Positions 50,801 to 59,500 of a DNA stretch of 64,000 bases are shown piece after piece (position 1 is the first letter of the stretch; each line of letters starts with the position of its first letter). Below the pieces are notes generated by a model that did not search any database, was not told the DNA's origin, and saw only the letters and a list, made by a program, of their open reading frames with translations. Position numbers and translations under genes: made by a program. Origin of the DNA: Adhaeretor mobilis (GTDB taxonomy: Bacteria > Planctomycetota > Planctomycetia > Pirellulales > Lacipirellulaceae); contig NZ_CP036263.1 of the NCBI RefSeq assembly GCF_007741515.1, positions 5,567,178 to 5,631,177 of the forward strand. The letters are read 5' to 3'.

Positions 50801-50905
50801 ATGAAATTGCTTCGGCCCGCGCTCCTCGTTCGGCTCTGATGAGAAACCTGTGCTCGAATCAGTGCTGCTTGAAGCTGGGGACGTACCAAGATTGACTGTC
50901 GCCAT
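47804..50905 (-). CDS. nrdJ: Adenosylcobalamin-dependent ribonucleotide reductase
   Basis: A 1033-aa class II reductase. ATG 50905 has an AGGAGG site 7 nt upstream. It contains NPCSEYMFLDDTACNLASINLMKF, CDTTGIEPDIALVKYKQLAGGGMLKIVNQTVPKAL and TGTISFMMDCD, all conserved in NrdJ. The C-terminal zinc-ribbon CDNCGSITVRNGNCYLCHNCGNSMGCS ends it, separated by an Ala/Ser/Glu-rich linker. It reduces ribonucleotides using a B12 radical, without oxygen. The stop lies inside a family C REP, so the last residues could be altered from the ancestral end; the final NSMGCS is plausible for the family. Confidence 0.95.
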   Translation of the reverse strand: MATVNLGTSPASSSTDSSTGFSSEPNEERGPKQFHGRLKIDRDFCPEGVADPFDTVKWEIRSAAIKDENGGVLFEQTNCEVPDFWSQLATNVICSKYFYGEVGSDEREYSVRQLVHRVTRTITDWGLEDGYFASNEDAERFYRDLSWLCLHQVGAFNSPVWFNVGLFHQYGVEGAKCNWRWDPTLKDVVQPDNPYEYPQGSACFIQHVADNMEDIMELARSEAMLFKFGSGTGTDLSTLRSHREKLAGGGNPSGPLSFMRVYDQIAAVVKSGGKTRRAAKMQSIKVWHPDVMEFIECKWKEEQKAHVLIEKGGYESNFNGEAYSSIMFQNANLSVRLTDDFMHAVEKDEPWTTRWVTDSSKEGPTYQAREVVDRMADCAWHCGDPGVQYDTTINNWHTCPNSGRINASNPCSEYMFLDDTACNLASINLMKFRGDDGVFDSTGFKKACRLFFIAQEILVDHASYPTADIARNSHAFRPLGLGYSNLGSVLMSNGLAYDSDAGRGVCGAITSLLHGQANLTSAELAEAVGPFDGFEENRDPMLRVMGMHRQAVEHINEECPEALVDDARQTWDRVLAAGKSHGFRNAQATVLAPTGTISFMMDCDTTGIEPDIALVKYKQLAGGGMLKIVNQTVPKALETLGYDQPEIESILDYIEKEDTIEGASDLLPEHLSVFDCAFTPRNGVRSIAWQAHVTMMAAAQPFLSGAISKTVNMPRDTTPEEIGQAYVDGWKLGLKALAIYRDGSKDSQPLNTSTEADKAKDKEAALTAKPRRERLPDTRDSKTHKFSVAGHEGYITVGMFPDGRPGELFITMAKEGSTIGGIMDAFGTAVSMSLQYGVPLEDYVRKFTHMRFEPQGHTKNPDIRIAKSLIDYIFRWLGIAFLPGYREASLGLPPEESTSGSASKKEAEPTESGPVAKKASGPKSGQDSTGTDSPSVADASDVESSPAKNGHVNGSKNAEGDLANGYSHRLLERAGVMVKDDQSGDNKSSVAARSEQFAGFQTDAPSCDNCGSITVRNGNCYLCHNCGNSMGCS

Positions 50906-51563
50906 GACGTAACCTCCTGTTAAGGGTGCTGTTGCTTAACGCGGTGTACTAACGAAAAAGCAAAGGTGGGAGAGGGGCATCCGTACCAATGTACATAACC
51001 ATACGTGTGTACGCACGTTCATATCGCTCTGAGTACCTCATCGACATCCTCTGTCGATCCACGGTACAAGATTTAGAGTGAGTATCGAATAAACACCGCA
51101 TAAAGCAGTAGTCATTTTGAACCGAAACACAACATGTGGTACTCGATGCCCTATTGAGTACCCCACATGCAGTGAGTAGCGAGGAGTGATTCTAGACCTT
51201 TGAGCCGATGCGTCAAATAGAAACTTGTGTTTGCCCTAAGTAGCTATCATACCACGGGTTGTGTCTAACGTGAAGTGCTAGCGAAGTGACTATGAAGGTA
51301 TTGCTAAGGCACTTAAGCTGTTACCCCATAATGGTTTGCGTAGAATATCGCGATGTCTTCAAGCAGCGCGGCCGAATGCGACAGAAGTGATGGAAATCTC
51401 AGCGTTGCGACCGGGAAGTTTCCTCTAGCTTGCGTGAGGTGCGCAGAGTAACAGCAGCGGAAAAGACCTGTGGTCCGTCGAGCTCCAGCTAGCACGGTGA
51501 TCGGCCTCGTGCGATCAAGTTCCCGTCGCCTATAGTCTGCCAGACTTCGATGAACTTCCCGGC
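50906..51563. other. 658-bp gap upstream of nrdJ with one imperfect inverted repeat
   Basis: CATGTGGTACTC (51133-51144) and GAGTACCCCACATG (51156-51169) form an imperfect hairpin about 230 bases before nrdJ. I did not find a cobalamin riboswitch B12 box. A weak NrdR-like ACACAACATGTGGT lies at 51127-51140. No gene was seen. Confidence 0.4.
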
Positions 51564-52331
51564 GTGCTTGTGCGAATTGCGTTGCTACTTCTGACCTGCT
51601 GGTGCACTGCGGGCTGCAGCGGTTCACGCTGGGCTAAGAGCGACCTGGACTACGCAGCCAAGTACCCACGCCATACAGACGATCTCGCACGAACCACCAA
51701 GCAGGCCATCGACGCGCGGCACGTCTATGGAAAGCGGGGCGCGTATGCGGGAGCAATTGCCAGAAACCAACCCGCTTCCGCTGGCGCGCAGGTGGGAGTC
51801 TTCGCCTATCCACAAAGCTATCTGGAAACGTACGGCGGCTTGGCGGGGCTACTCCAGGAAGGTTCCGATACGGCCATCTCAGGTGGAGTGGAAGTTGGCG
51901 CTCGTTTGCAAACGCCGACCCGACTCGCACCGTTCGTCGGCGTGAACGGCTACCTCGGGTACTGGCCCTTTGGAGACGGCAAGGATGGTCGCGACAACAA
52001 CGGCAATGGTTTTGTTGATGAGGACGCGGAGGACGACGGTGGTGAAGTTGTCTTCGCCGCCAAGCCCGAGGCCGGTTTGCACTTCTGGCTGACACCACGA
52101 TTGCGGCTCACGGGCTCAGCCGGATATCAATTTGTCGCGGAAGGGTCGGAGCCAGACTCGTTGACTTACGGCATCTCTTTGAGCCTGTTGGAAACGAACC
52201 AATCGTGTCCTGTTGAGGCAAGTTCTAGTGCCCAAGAACCTTGGGAATTCGTAATGCCCCAATTGCCGGAACCCGTGCCGGTCTCTCAGCCGTCGTTCGA
52301 CATGCCTGAGGGATTGCCACGGGTTGAATAA
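51564..52331 (+). CDS. Secreted lipoprotein with a calcium-type Asp loop
   Basis: A 255-aa product from GTG 51564. A lipoprotein signal peptide ends at CTAGC (Cys18). The rest is beta-rich, with an outer-membrane-like pattern (YLGYWPFGDG, GLHFWLTPRLRLTGSAGYQF). DGKDGRDNNGNGFVDEDAED is an EF-hand/dockerin-like Asp loop that could bind calcium. The Pro-rich tail is disordered. The function is unknown. It is a single gene upstream of csrA-REC. Confidence 0.65.
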   Translation: MLVRIALLLLTCWCTAGCSGSRWAKSDLDYAAKYPRHTDDLARTTKQAIDARHVYGKRGAYAGAIARNQPASAGAQVGVFAYPQSYLETYGGLAGLLQEGSDTAISGGVEVGARLQTPTRLAPFVGVNGYLGYWPFGDGKDGRDNNGNGFVDEDAEDDGGEVVFAAKPEAGLHFWLTPRLRLTGSAGYQFVAEGSEPDSLTYGISLSLLETNQSCPVEASSSAQEPWEFVMPQLPEPVPVSQPSFDMPEGLPRVE

Positions 52332-52478
52332 AGCGACGAAGCAGAAATTGTCTTGACCATTGCTGGCGGTTTCGCCGGCTCGCCGGACCAGATTCATGCC
52401 AGCAGCGAAGTTCTCAGCGAGCAAGCTCGACCGCTAACAGCAAGAATTGAACTGCTAGCACTTACTTGCCCTACCTTT

Positions 52479-52495
52479 TTGGCACAGCAACTGCT
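52479..52495 (+). promoter_or_regulatory. Canonical sigma-54 promoter upstream of csrA-REC
   Basis: TTGGCACAGCAACTGCT matches the -24/-12 consensus (TTGGCACRNNNNYTGCW) at every fixed position, with the 4-bp spacing exact. It is 230-260 bases upstream of the gene, so the transcript would have a long leader. Confidence 0.7.
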
Positions 52496-52507
52496 ATTTG
52501 GCATTGA

Positions 52508-52740
52508 GGCCCTTTAGGGTATTTTGTGTGAGTTCGCAAGGAGCGGACTCGACGTGCGCGGGGATGGATCTCTGGATAGCCGAAGGATTGAGACAACGGC
52601 TGTTGCGTACGTCACACTCGGTCAGGCAACCGACGTGTTGAGTTGCGTTTGGGTTAGCGGGAGTGAACCCGCAACAGACGCAGAATTTTTCGCGGCGCTG
52701 TATATATCGGAAACAGCATCCGCCGGAAAGGAGATCCGCC
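52508..52740 (+). promoter_or_regulatory. GGA-rich leader of the csrA-REC gene (possible CsrA binding)
   Basis: Ten GGA triplets are visible between the sigma-54 promoter and the start codon, including the AAAGGAG ribosome site itself and an AGCGGGAGTGAACCCGC hairpin with GGA near its loop. Chance expectation in such a length would be about four. This is the arrangement by which CsrA proteins repress their own mRNA. Confidence 0.5.
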
Positions 52741-53538
52741 ATGCTAGTTTTATCTCGCGGTCCTGAGGATCGTATCTGTTTCCCCACACTCGGGGTGAAC
52801 ATCGAAATCATTCGCGTTGACGGCAATCGTGTCCGAGTCGGAATCGACGCGCCACGTGAAATCCCCGTGCTTCGTCACGAGCTCGTAGAAAAAAGCGAAT
52901 ATAGTGCCACTGAGAACGCAGTTTCGAGCCCCTCCAAGCACTCTGCGAAACCTCAAGTAGCCGACAAGGGCCCGTCGCACGACATGCGCAACAAGCTCAA
53001 CTCAGCTAATCTGGCACTCAACCTAGCAGTCAAGCAGCTTGATGCCGGGATGAGCGAGAAGGCGATGCAAACATTGCACAAGGCACTGCGGAGTTACGAC
53101 CAGCTCGAGGAAGAAGTCGCGCCCACCAGCAAGCCAACTCCCAACCAGCCACGCGCACTCCTCGTGGAAGATAACGAGCGTGAGCGCAGCCTGCTCGCTG
53201 AAATCTTGCGGCTCAGCGGCTTCGAAGTCGATACTGCCGAAGATGGCCTGCAAGCGCTCGTTTACCTTTCCCGAAGCCGCGCCCCGGATGTCGTATTGAT
53301 GGACATCAACATGCCCCGATTCAACGGCGTGCAAACGATCGACGCCATTCGCGAGAACCCCGAATTCGCCGCCATGCAAGTGTATGCCGTGACCGGCGAA
53401 GATCGCGACACGGTGAAAATCGAAGTCGGTCCCAAAGGCATTGATGGCTGGTTCCAAAAACCATACAACCCGCGCGAATTGGTCGACCACCTGCAAGGTC
53501 AATTTGAAATGCACGCCACTTCGCCAATGGCGGTGTAG
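52741..53538 (+). CDS. CsrA - DHp-like - receiver (REC) fusion protein
   Basis: A 265-aa product with AAGGAG 8 nt before ATG 52741. Residues 1-50 are a CsrA domain (MLVLSRGPEDRICFPTLGVNIEIIRVDGNRVRVGIDAPREIPV). Residues 78-126 look like a degenerate DHp helix pair: GPSHDMRNKLNSANLALNLAVKQL with His80. Residues 138-258 are a receiver with Glu143/Asp144, phospho-Asp188 (VLMDIN), Thr218 and Lys240, all intact. CsrA binds GGA motifs in mRNA; fusion to a receiver suggests phosphorylation-controlled RNA binding. Its stop lies in a degenerate REP. Confidence 0.85.
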   Translation: MLVLSRGPEDRICFPTLGVNIEIIRVDGNRVRVGIDAPREIPVLRHELVEKSEYSATENAVSSPSKHSAKPQVADKGPSHDMRNKLNSANLALNLAVKQLDAGMSEKAMQTLHKALRSYDQLEEEVAPTSKPTPNQPRALLVEDNERERSLLAEILRLSGFEVDTAEDGLQALVYLSRSRAPDVVLMDINMPRFNGVQTIDAIRENPEFAAMQVYAVTGEDRDTVKIEVGPKGIDGWFQKPYNPRELVDHLQGQFEMHATSPMAV

Positions 53539-53596
53539 GTTTTGTTGTGCGGACTTCTAACCAACTACCATCGGTCTGCACAGCCGGCCCCTACTA
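53534..53596. repeat. Degenerate family C REP containing the csrA-REC stop
   Basis: TGTAGGTTTTGTTGTGCGG ... CGGTCTGCACAGCCGGCC then CCTAC. The TAG at 53536-53538 that ends csrA-REC is part of its GTAGG end. Confidence 0.65.
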
Positions 53597-53624
53597 GAAA
53601 ACAACCGTCGCCTGCAGCTACGGG

Positions 53625-55208
53625 CTAATCGCGATTCTCTGCGCGCGACTTGATTACGCGATTCAATGCAACAGGATCAACCGGTTTCACTAGGTGTTCG
53701 TTAAAGCCGGCGGCGAGGACCGCTTCGCGATCGTGCGCGCCTCCAAATCCGGTTAACGCCACCATACAGACTTCCGAGGAGTCGAGGGTAGCTCGTACTT
53801 GCTGGGCAATCTGATAGCCATCGAGCCCCGGCAGCGCGATGTCCACTAAAGCCACATCAGGCTTCTCGCTCAGGATAGTCGCCAGACCTTGGACGCCATC
53901 CTCGGCAGTTATGACTTGATATCCATCCATTTCCAACAGTTGCGCTAGCATCTCACGCGCGTCCTGTTGATCTTCCACCAGCACGATTCGGCACGGCTTC
54001 TCGGAACTCACAGCACCAGCATTCCTGCCCTGCTGTTTGCCCTGCTGTTTGCCCTGTTCCTGCATGCTCTGTTCCTGCATGCTCTGCTGTCGAGCTTCCG
54101 AGGCTTCGACGGCGGGAATCAGCGGCAAGTGCAACTCGAATCGGCTTCCCTTGCCGATGCCGTCGCTCTCGGCGGTGATGTGCCCACCGTGCATTTCAGC
54201 CAGCGCTTGAACGAGCGTGAGCCCCACGCCTAAGCCGTGCGACTGCTTCATGTTCGGCTCGAGTTGCACAAACATTTCAAAAATGCTTTTCAGCTTCTGC
54301 TTCTCGATCCCGCGACCGTTGTCGATGACGGCAAGGATGGCCTCGTTGCGATCGCACTCCACAGTCATCTCGATCTCGCCCCCGGCGGGGGTGTACTTCA
54401 TGGCATTGGTGAGCAAGTTTTCAATGACTTGCAGAATGCGGGTCGAGTCGGCACGAATCCAGATCGGCTCTACCTCCCAATCAAACTCAAAATGGTGCCC
54501 CACCTCTGTCATCATCGGCTCATTCGCTTCGTAGACTGCTTTGGCAAGTTGTACGAGATCCCAAACTTGCAGATCCAAGACAAGACGATCTTTGGTGATC
54601 CGTGCCACGTCGAGCAAGTCATCCAGCAGGCGAGAGATGTGTTCCGACTGGCGGAGGATCACTTGCGCTTCACGCGACAACGCGCCTTCAGGCGTTCGCT
54701 TGTTGATCACACGGATCGCGCTCAGCACTGCGGCCAAGGGGTTACGTAGCTCATGGGAAAGCATCGCCAGAAAGCGATCGCGGCTGGCGATCGACTCGGT
54801 GAGCTCCGCCTCGAATTGCTTCCGCTGCGAGATGTCTTGCACGAACGCAATCGCGTAAAGTGGTTGAGAAGCCTCGTCGAGTTGCATCGAGACGGTCAGA
54901 TTGATCCATATCGGAATGCCCGACTTTTTCACGTAGCGTTTCTGAATAGAATAGCTCTTGATTTCCCCGGCAACGAGTTGGCGATACCGCTGCATATCGT
55001 CCGCGAGATCATCGGGATGAGTCACTCGCTGGAAGTCGGTAGCAAGCAGTTCGTCCCGCGTGTACTCGACAATCTGGCAGAACTTGTCGTTCACGCGCAA
55101 CCAGCGTCCATCCACAGCAACGTGCGCAATCCCCACGGCCGCGTTCTCGAAGGTGCTACGAAATCTCGCCTCAACATCCTGCAGTGCAATCTGCTCAGTT
55201 TCGATCAT
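53625..55208 (-). CDS. Hybrid histidine kinase (PAS - HisKA - HATPase - REC)
   Basis: A 527-aa protein. A PAS domain spans about 12-130 (FENAAVGIAHVAVDGRWLRVNDKF). HisKA has phospho-His152 in MLSHELRNPLAA. HATPase has ENLLTNAMKYTP (N box), DNGRGIE, GLGVGLTLV. A Gln-rich linker with QSMQEQ and GKQQ repeats follows, then a receiver with LVEDQQDARE, DVALVDIALPGLDGYQIA and VKPVDP. No membrane segment is seen, so it is a soluble cytosolic sensor. It is convergent with csrA-REC, 86 bp apart, which makes it a candidate partner. Confidence 0.9.
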   Translation of the reverse strand: MIETEQIALQDVEARFRSTFENAAVGIAHVAVDGRWLRVNDKFCQIVEYTRDELLATDFQRVTHPDDLADDMQRYRQLVAGEIKSYSIQKRYVKKSGIPIWINLTVSMQLDEASQPLYAIAFVQDISQRKQFEAELTESIASRDRFLAMLSHELRNPLAAVLSAIRVINKRTPEGALSREAQVILRQSEHISRLLDDLLDVARITKDRLVLDLQVWDLVQLAKAVYEANEPMMTEVGHHFEFDWEVEPIWIRADSTRILQVIENLLTNAMKYTPAGGEIEMTVECDRNEAILAVIDNGRGIEKQKLKSIFEMFVQLEPNMKQSHGLGVGLTLVQALAEMHGGHITAESDGIGKGSRFELHLPLIPAVEASEARQQSMQEQSMQEQGKQQGKQQGRNAGAVSSEKPCRIVLVEDQQDAREMLAQLLEMDGYQVITAEDGVQGLATILSEKPDVALVDIALPGLDGYQIAQQVRATLDSSEVCMVALTGFGGAHDREAVLAAGFNEHLVKPVDPVALNRVIKSRAENRD

Positions 55209-55340
55209 GGTAAGATCGCTCCCAGAAACAAGATTCTAAGTGGCAGAGGCTAGGCGACAGTGCAAGGCACCCCTGAGATTCCCTAGGAAAATTCTATGCG
55301 AACAGCAGTCCCGGCAATAGAGTGGTGAGCCCAGACTCAC

Positions 55341-55609
55341 GTAGGGTACTGCAGAAATATAGGGTGCTGTCGAGAGGAGCGAGGCGTACCATTTACTCCG
55401 CTTGCGGCTTGAGAAGAGGTGAAAGCAGCAACCACTCTTGCGCAGTAAACCTCCGGAAGTGCGTAGCACTGCGGCTATGGGGATTTCCCCTTGGTCGATG
55501 CCGCCACTTCGCTCAAAGCAACCAACTCACGTAGGGTACTGCCGAGCTCCGCGAGGCATACCACAACCAGCGTTCATGGTATGCCTCGCTCCACTCGAGG
55601 GTACCCTTC
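55341..55609. repeat. Family B REP copies, 3' side of RAYT-2
   Basis: Two copies: 55341- (GTAGGGTACTGCAGAAATAT, then GGTGCTGTCGAGAGGAGCG) and 55531-55609 (GTAGGGTACTGCCGAGC ... ATGCCTCGCTCCACTCG). They abut the RAYT-2 gene. Confidence 0.85.
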
Positions 55610-55621
55610 CATCTCTCCATC

Positions 55622-56176
55622 TTACTCGCCCCATTCGGGTGCGTGCCAATTTGGCACGGGGTCCGTCCCACCCCAATCAATTGTATACTCGCCTGCATCG
55701 ACGTAGCGATGAAAGCTCGACAAGGACCAATCAGCGACTCGCTGAACGAAGGCGTGCTTCCTCGGATTCCAGTGAACATAATCGACGCAACGCTTCAGAT
55801 CTTGTGGGCCATCGACCGTGTGTTCCCAGTAGCGTTTTTGCCAAACTCCTCGACGACGATATTTGATACGCGATTCCGACTGCTGAAACTCTTCTCCACC
55901 CGCCTCCAACCATTTCCTAGTAAACAGCTCTTTGATCCGACTCCAGCGCATGGGATAGGCAACGTCCCCTTCCGGCAATTGCCAAATCGTGTGCCAGTGA
56001 TCAGGAAGCAGCACCTGAGCAATCATTTCAAACGGATGGTCTTCACGCACCTCTTCAATGGCTTCTCGCAAGCATTTCCTGGCAAGGTCGCTGGTCAGAA
56101 AAGGTTGCCGAAGATGCGTCACTGCCGTGAAGAAGTAGATTCCACCAGGCACAAAATTACGTCGATAGTTAGGCAT
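55622..56176 (-). CDS. REP-associated tyrosine transposase, RAYT-2
   Basis: A 184-aa product from ATG 56176. HUH motif PDHWH (His60, His62), catalytic Tyr133 (VDYVHWNPRKHAFV) and RRRGVWQKRYWEHT are all present. It is close to RAYT-1 in length and block order, but differs at most other positions. It lies inside a cluster of family B REPs (GTAGGGTACTGCCGAGCTCC), which differ from family C. So each RAYT keeps its own repeat family. Confidence 0.9.
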   Translation of the reverse strand: MPNYRRNFVPGGIYFFTAVTHLRQPFLTSDLARKCLREAIEEVREDHPFEMIAQVLLPDHWHTIWQLPEGDVAYPMRWSRIKELFTRKWLEAGGEEFQQSESRIKYRRRGVWQKRYWEHTVDGPQDLKRCVDYVHWNPRKHAFVQRVADWSLSSFHRYVDAGEYTIDWGGTDPVPNWHAPEWGE

Positions 56177-56224
56177 ACCTGTTATCGTAATGCGCGCATC
56201 TCACGGTGAGTACTACCATGATCC

Positions 56225-56370
56225 GTAGGGTACTGCCGAGCTCAGCGAGGCATACCACGCCCCTCGCCCACGGCATGAGTACCAACAGACCGTAGGGTAC
56301 TGCCGAGCTCCGCGAGGCATACCGCAACCAGCGTTCATGGTATGCCTCGCTCCACTCGGCAGTACCCTAC
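56225..56370. repeat. Family B REP copies, 5' side of RAYT-2
   Basis: Copies at 56225 (GTAGGGTACTGCCGAGCTC) and 56292-56370, the latter a full inverted pair ending GGCAGTACCCTAC. Confidence 0.9.
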
Positions 56371-56528
56371 AATTCCCCCACATCACGGTCGCAGGGAAAA
56401 TGCGTTCGCAGTCGGGCCACGCCAAAAGCACAAGCGTCGCGGCAAACGACAACTCACTCATGCGGGGCACCATCCGCTTGCGGTTTCGCCGCGTCTGTGT
56501 TTTCGCGTTGCATCTGCTTCTCAAGCAA

Positions 56529-59500
56529 CTAACCCTTCAGCTTGCGAACTTTCGCTTTCGCTTCTATCTCCTGCAAATTCACTTTTGCTTCGCTGCGCAA
56601 CTTGACCGCCTCGATTCGCTGCTCCAACATCGCAAGTCCCGCATCGTATTGCGCTTGCACCGCAGCCACCAATTCTTCGGCGGCCTGGACGGCTGCTTGT
56701 TGTTGCTTGAGTGCTTCTTTGAATTTGCCTTCCGCTTCGGCCAGATCAACGCGAGCAGTCGCTAGTGCGTATTTGGCTTGAATCAACTTCTCCACGCTGC
56801 CGCCGTGCGCCCCAGTCTCGTAAAGATGTTTAATTTCTTCGAGGAGCTTTTCGTACTCGGTAACGAGCTCACGCAGCGGGGCGAGTTTGGCGTCTTGAGA
56901 CGCGTCGTCCGCCGCTTGCGGTTTTGTCGCCGGCAACGCTACCGGCCCGCTCTGATTCTGAAGCACCGCAACTGGCACATCCCCATAACTCTTCGAGGAT
57001 TTGCCATCGCGTGTGTATAAAAGCTGAAGCGATTCAATCGGATAAGCAGCCCAGCGACTTTCATCGACGATGGCCGGCACCGGCATGAGAAGCATCGGTA
57101 CGATTTGCTTCCTCAAGACGCCGCGCTCGTCCTGGTTGCTGCCGCCTCCGGTACCTAGTTGGTAACCGTCAAGTATCTTATCTTGTTCTACCATCATCTG
57201 AAGTTTCTCAGCGATCCAACTGTTCCCCTCTGCGCGTTCCTGTGCAGCCACCTTCGTAAGACTTGCGCGTAGCTGCTCAACCGTCAAGTCAGGAATCGGC
57301 GGATCGAACAACGTGCGACGATCTTCTGCCGTTTCGTTATTGAATATCTTGGTAGCTTCGACGAGCGACATGGGGCCTTTGTCGAGGACTTTTCCCGCCG
57401 CTTGCGGCTTCGCCGCCTCTCCCTCGGCAATCCCCAGTTGATCCCCTATTATAATGTCCGTCTTGCCTCCCGCCCTCATCAGAGCCAGCTTGGCTTTGAA
57501 AAGCTCCACACCTGCAGACTCCCAGCGCTTCGTGGCTTCGTACCACGGTTGTTGTGCCTCACTCAGATTTCCAACCTCAACAGGATTCGAAAGCAGCTCC
57601 TTCTCTTCGGCCTGCATCACTTTCTCGGCATCTTGGAGTGATGTTTCCGCTATTTCGACTGCTCGGCGGAGTTCTCTCAATCGCTTTTCAGCCTGCCCTA
57701 ACTCGGGTGCTACAATCTCCGCTTGCGGCTTCGCCGCACCCTCCTCGGCCCTCGGCTCTGCTGGCAAGTTCTCAAACTCCACCCACTGAAAGGGTCGCGT
57801 TTGAAATTCGAGCCGCGTTATTTCCTCAGGTTTCAAACCAGCAAAACTCCACTCTGACTGTTTTACCGTTCCCGCAACTCTCCAGGTTGCTCTCACCGAT
57901 TTGTGCTGCTTGCCTGCTTGGTCAATGGCAAGGACGCGGCATTCACTGTCGAGAAAGTTGTCAGAAGTGACGACGATCGTTTTGTCGTCCCTCGTCGATG
58001 CAGCGGCGAAGACGACGCCCTTGCTATCCGAGAGGCCAGCGGCTGAGCCAAGGCCGTCGTCGATCGCTACCGTTTTCCACTCGCCTGAGGCTATGCCGAT
58101 GCGAAGATCAAACCCCCTGTCATCTTTTTTGACAAGAAATACTTGGCCTAGGTAGCCTCGGGGTAGTTCTTTGCCAGTGGACATAACTTCGCAACTTGCT
58201 TTAGCGCCAATCTGCTCAGATTCCGTTCTCCAACTAGCATCTTTCGGCATGTTCGTGATTCGAAAGACGAGTTCACGCTGCAACTGCTTTTCGCTTGATG
58301 AGACACTCCCGCCCTCGACACGGAATGGTACATCCTTGAGCGACATACCTCTCCCATCCCACCAACGCTGAGGTTTCTCACCATGCGTGCCGATTGCAAG
58401 TATTTCGACTTCCAAACCATTGGGGAGTCTTCGAGTTGTTGAAGCATGCGCTGCAAGTGACTTTTCTGAATCTTGAATTTCACTAGCTAATTCCCCCCCA
58501 CGCTCCGCCCAAACCAACGGCCCTGCCAACACCAGCGCCACAACCGCCAGCAGCGTCCACATCCCCCCGCGGCCTAACGGCAGCGGCTCGCGAATTGGCT
58601 CGTCGAATAACCTTGCCAGCCGGCGGCGTAACTCGCTGGGACTACGACCACTTGCCGCCAAAGTGGCGACTTGATCTGCACTGCTCTTTCTCTGTGCCAG
58701 TTCCACAACGCGCAGTAGCGCCTGCGCATATTGCACTTGGGGTGGAGAAGTCTTGCCTTCGACCGCTTCGCACGCCAGTTCGTCGCAGCAGTATTCGCGC
58801 AACGTGCTAATGCGACGGCTCAAGAACCACAGTGCCGGGTTGAAAAACAGCACCGCCTCGGCAATGCGCTGCAACAGGTTCACCCACATGTCGGCCCGCC
58901 GCACGTGAGCCAGCTCGTGGGCGAGAATCATTTCCAGCTCGGGTTGGGTGAGCCCGGTGAGCGCGCCCGCCGGCAGCAATATCGTGGGCCGCAGGAGGCC
59001 CACCACTTTTGGAACCAGCACGTCATCGACCTGCTTCAAGACGGGTGCAACACGCACATGCCACTTCTCGCTGAGCTGCTGCAGGTATCGGAAGAGCTCC
59101 CCATCGCGAACCGTTCCTCCGCTGCGTGCCAATTTCGACGTGTGCCAAAAGCCTCGCGCCAATCGCAACAGCATCGCAGATACGCCCACAAAGTACAGCA
59201 CCAGCAGCGCTGGTGTGTAACGCTCCCAAATCCCAAGTCGACGTGCGTCAGCTGTCGGGTTTTGCGGCGCTACATTCTCAGCAAAGATTTCGCTCTTATT
59301 CGCAATGCTTAGTCCGTCATCGAATACCAATTCACCCTGAGAACCAAGTTCCGTCTCAATGGCACTGTGCGCAGATTCCGCGTGCAGTTCAACCCCCGCT
59401 CGCTGAGGCAACTGGGCCGGGATTGCGATCACTGCATAGGTCGCCGGCAGCAAGGCAAACGTCACAGGCAGCAATGCGAAACCTACCACCAACGCCGCAA

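Noticed and set aside
49484..50839. 451-aa plus-strand frame inside nrdJ
   Set aside because: Antisense shadow of a well-conserved gene; valine/histidine-rich with no known domain.
50906..51300. Cobalamin riboswitch before nrdJ
   Set aside because: No B12 box (GCCACTG type) was found on the minus strand upstream of the gene.
55660..55680. TTTGGCACGGGGTCC as a second sigma-54 promoter
   Set aside because: The -12 GC is missing at the right spacing and it lies inside the RAYT-2 coding region.
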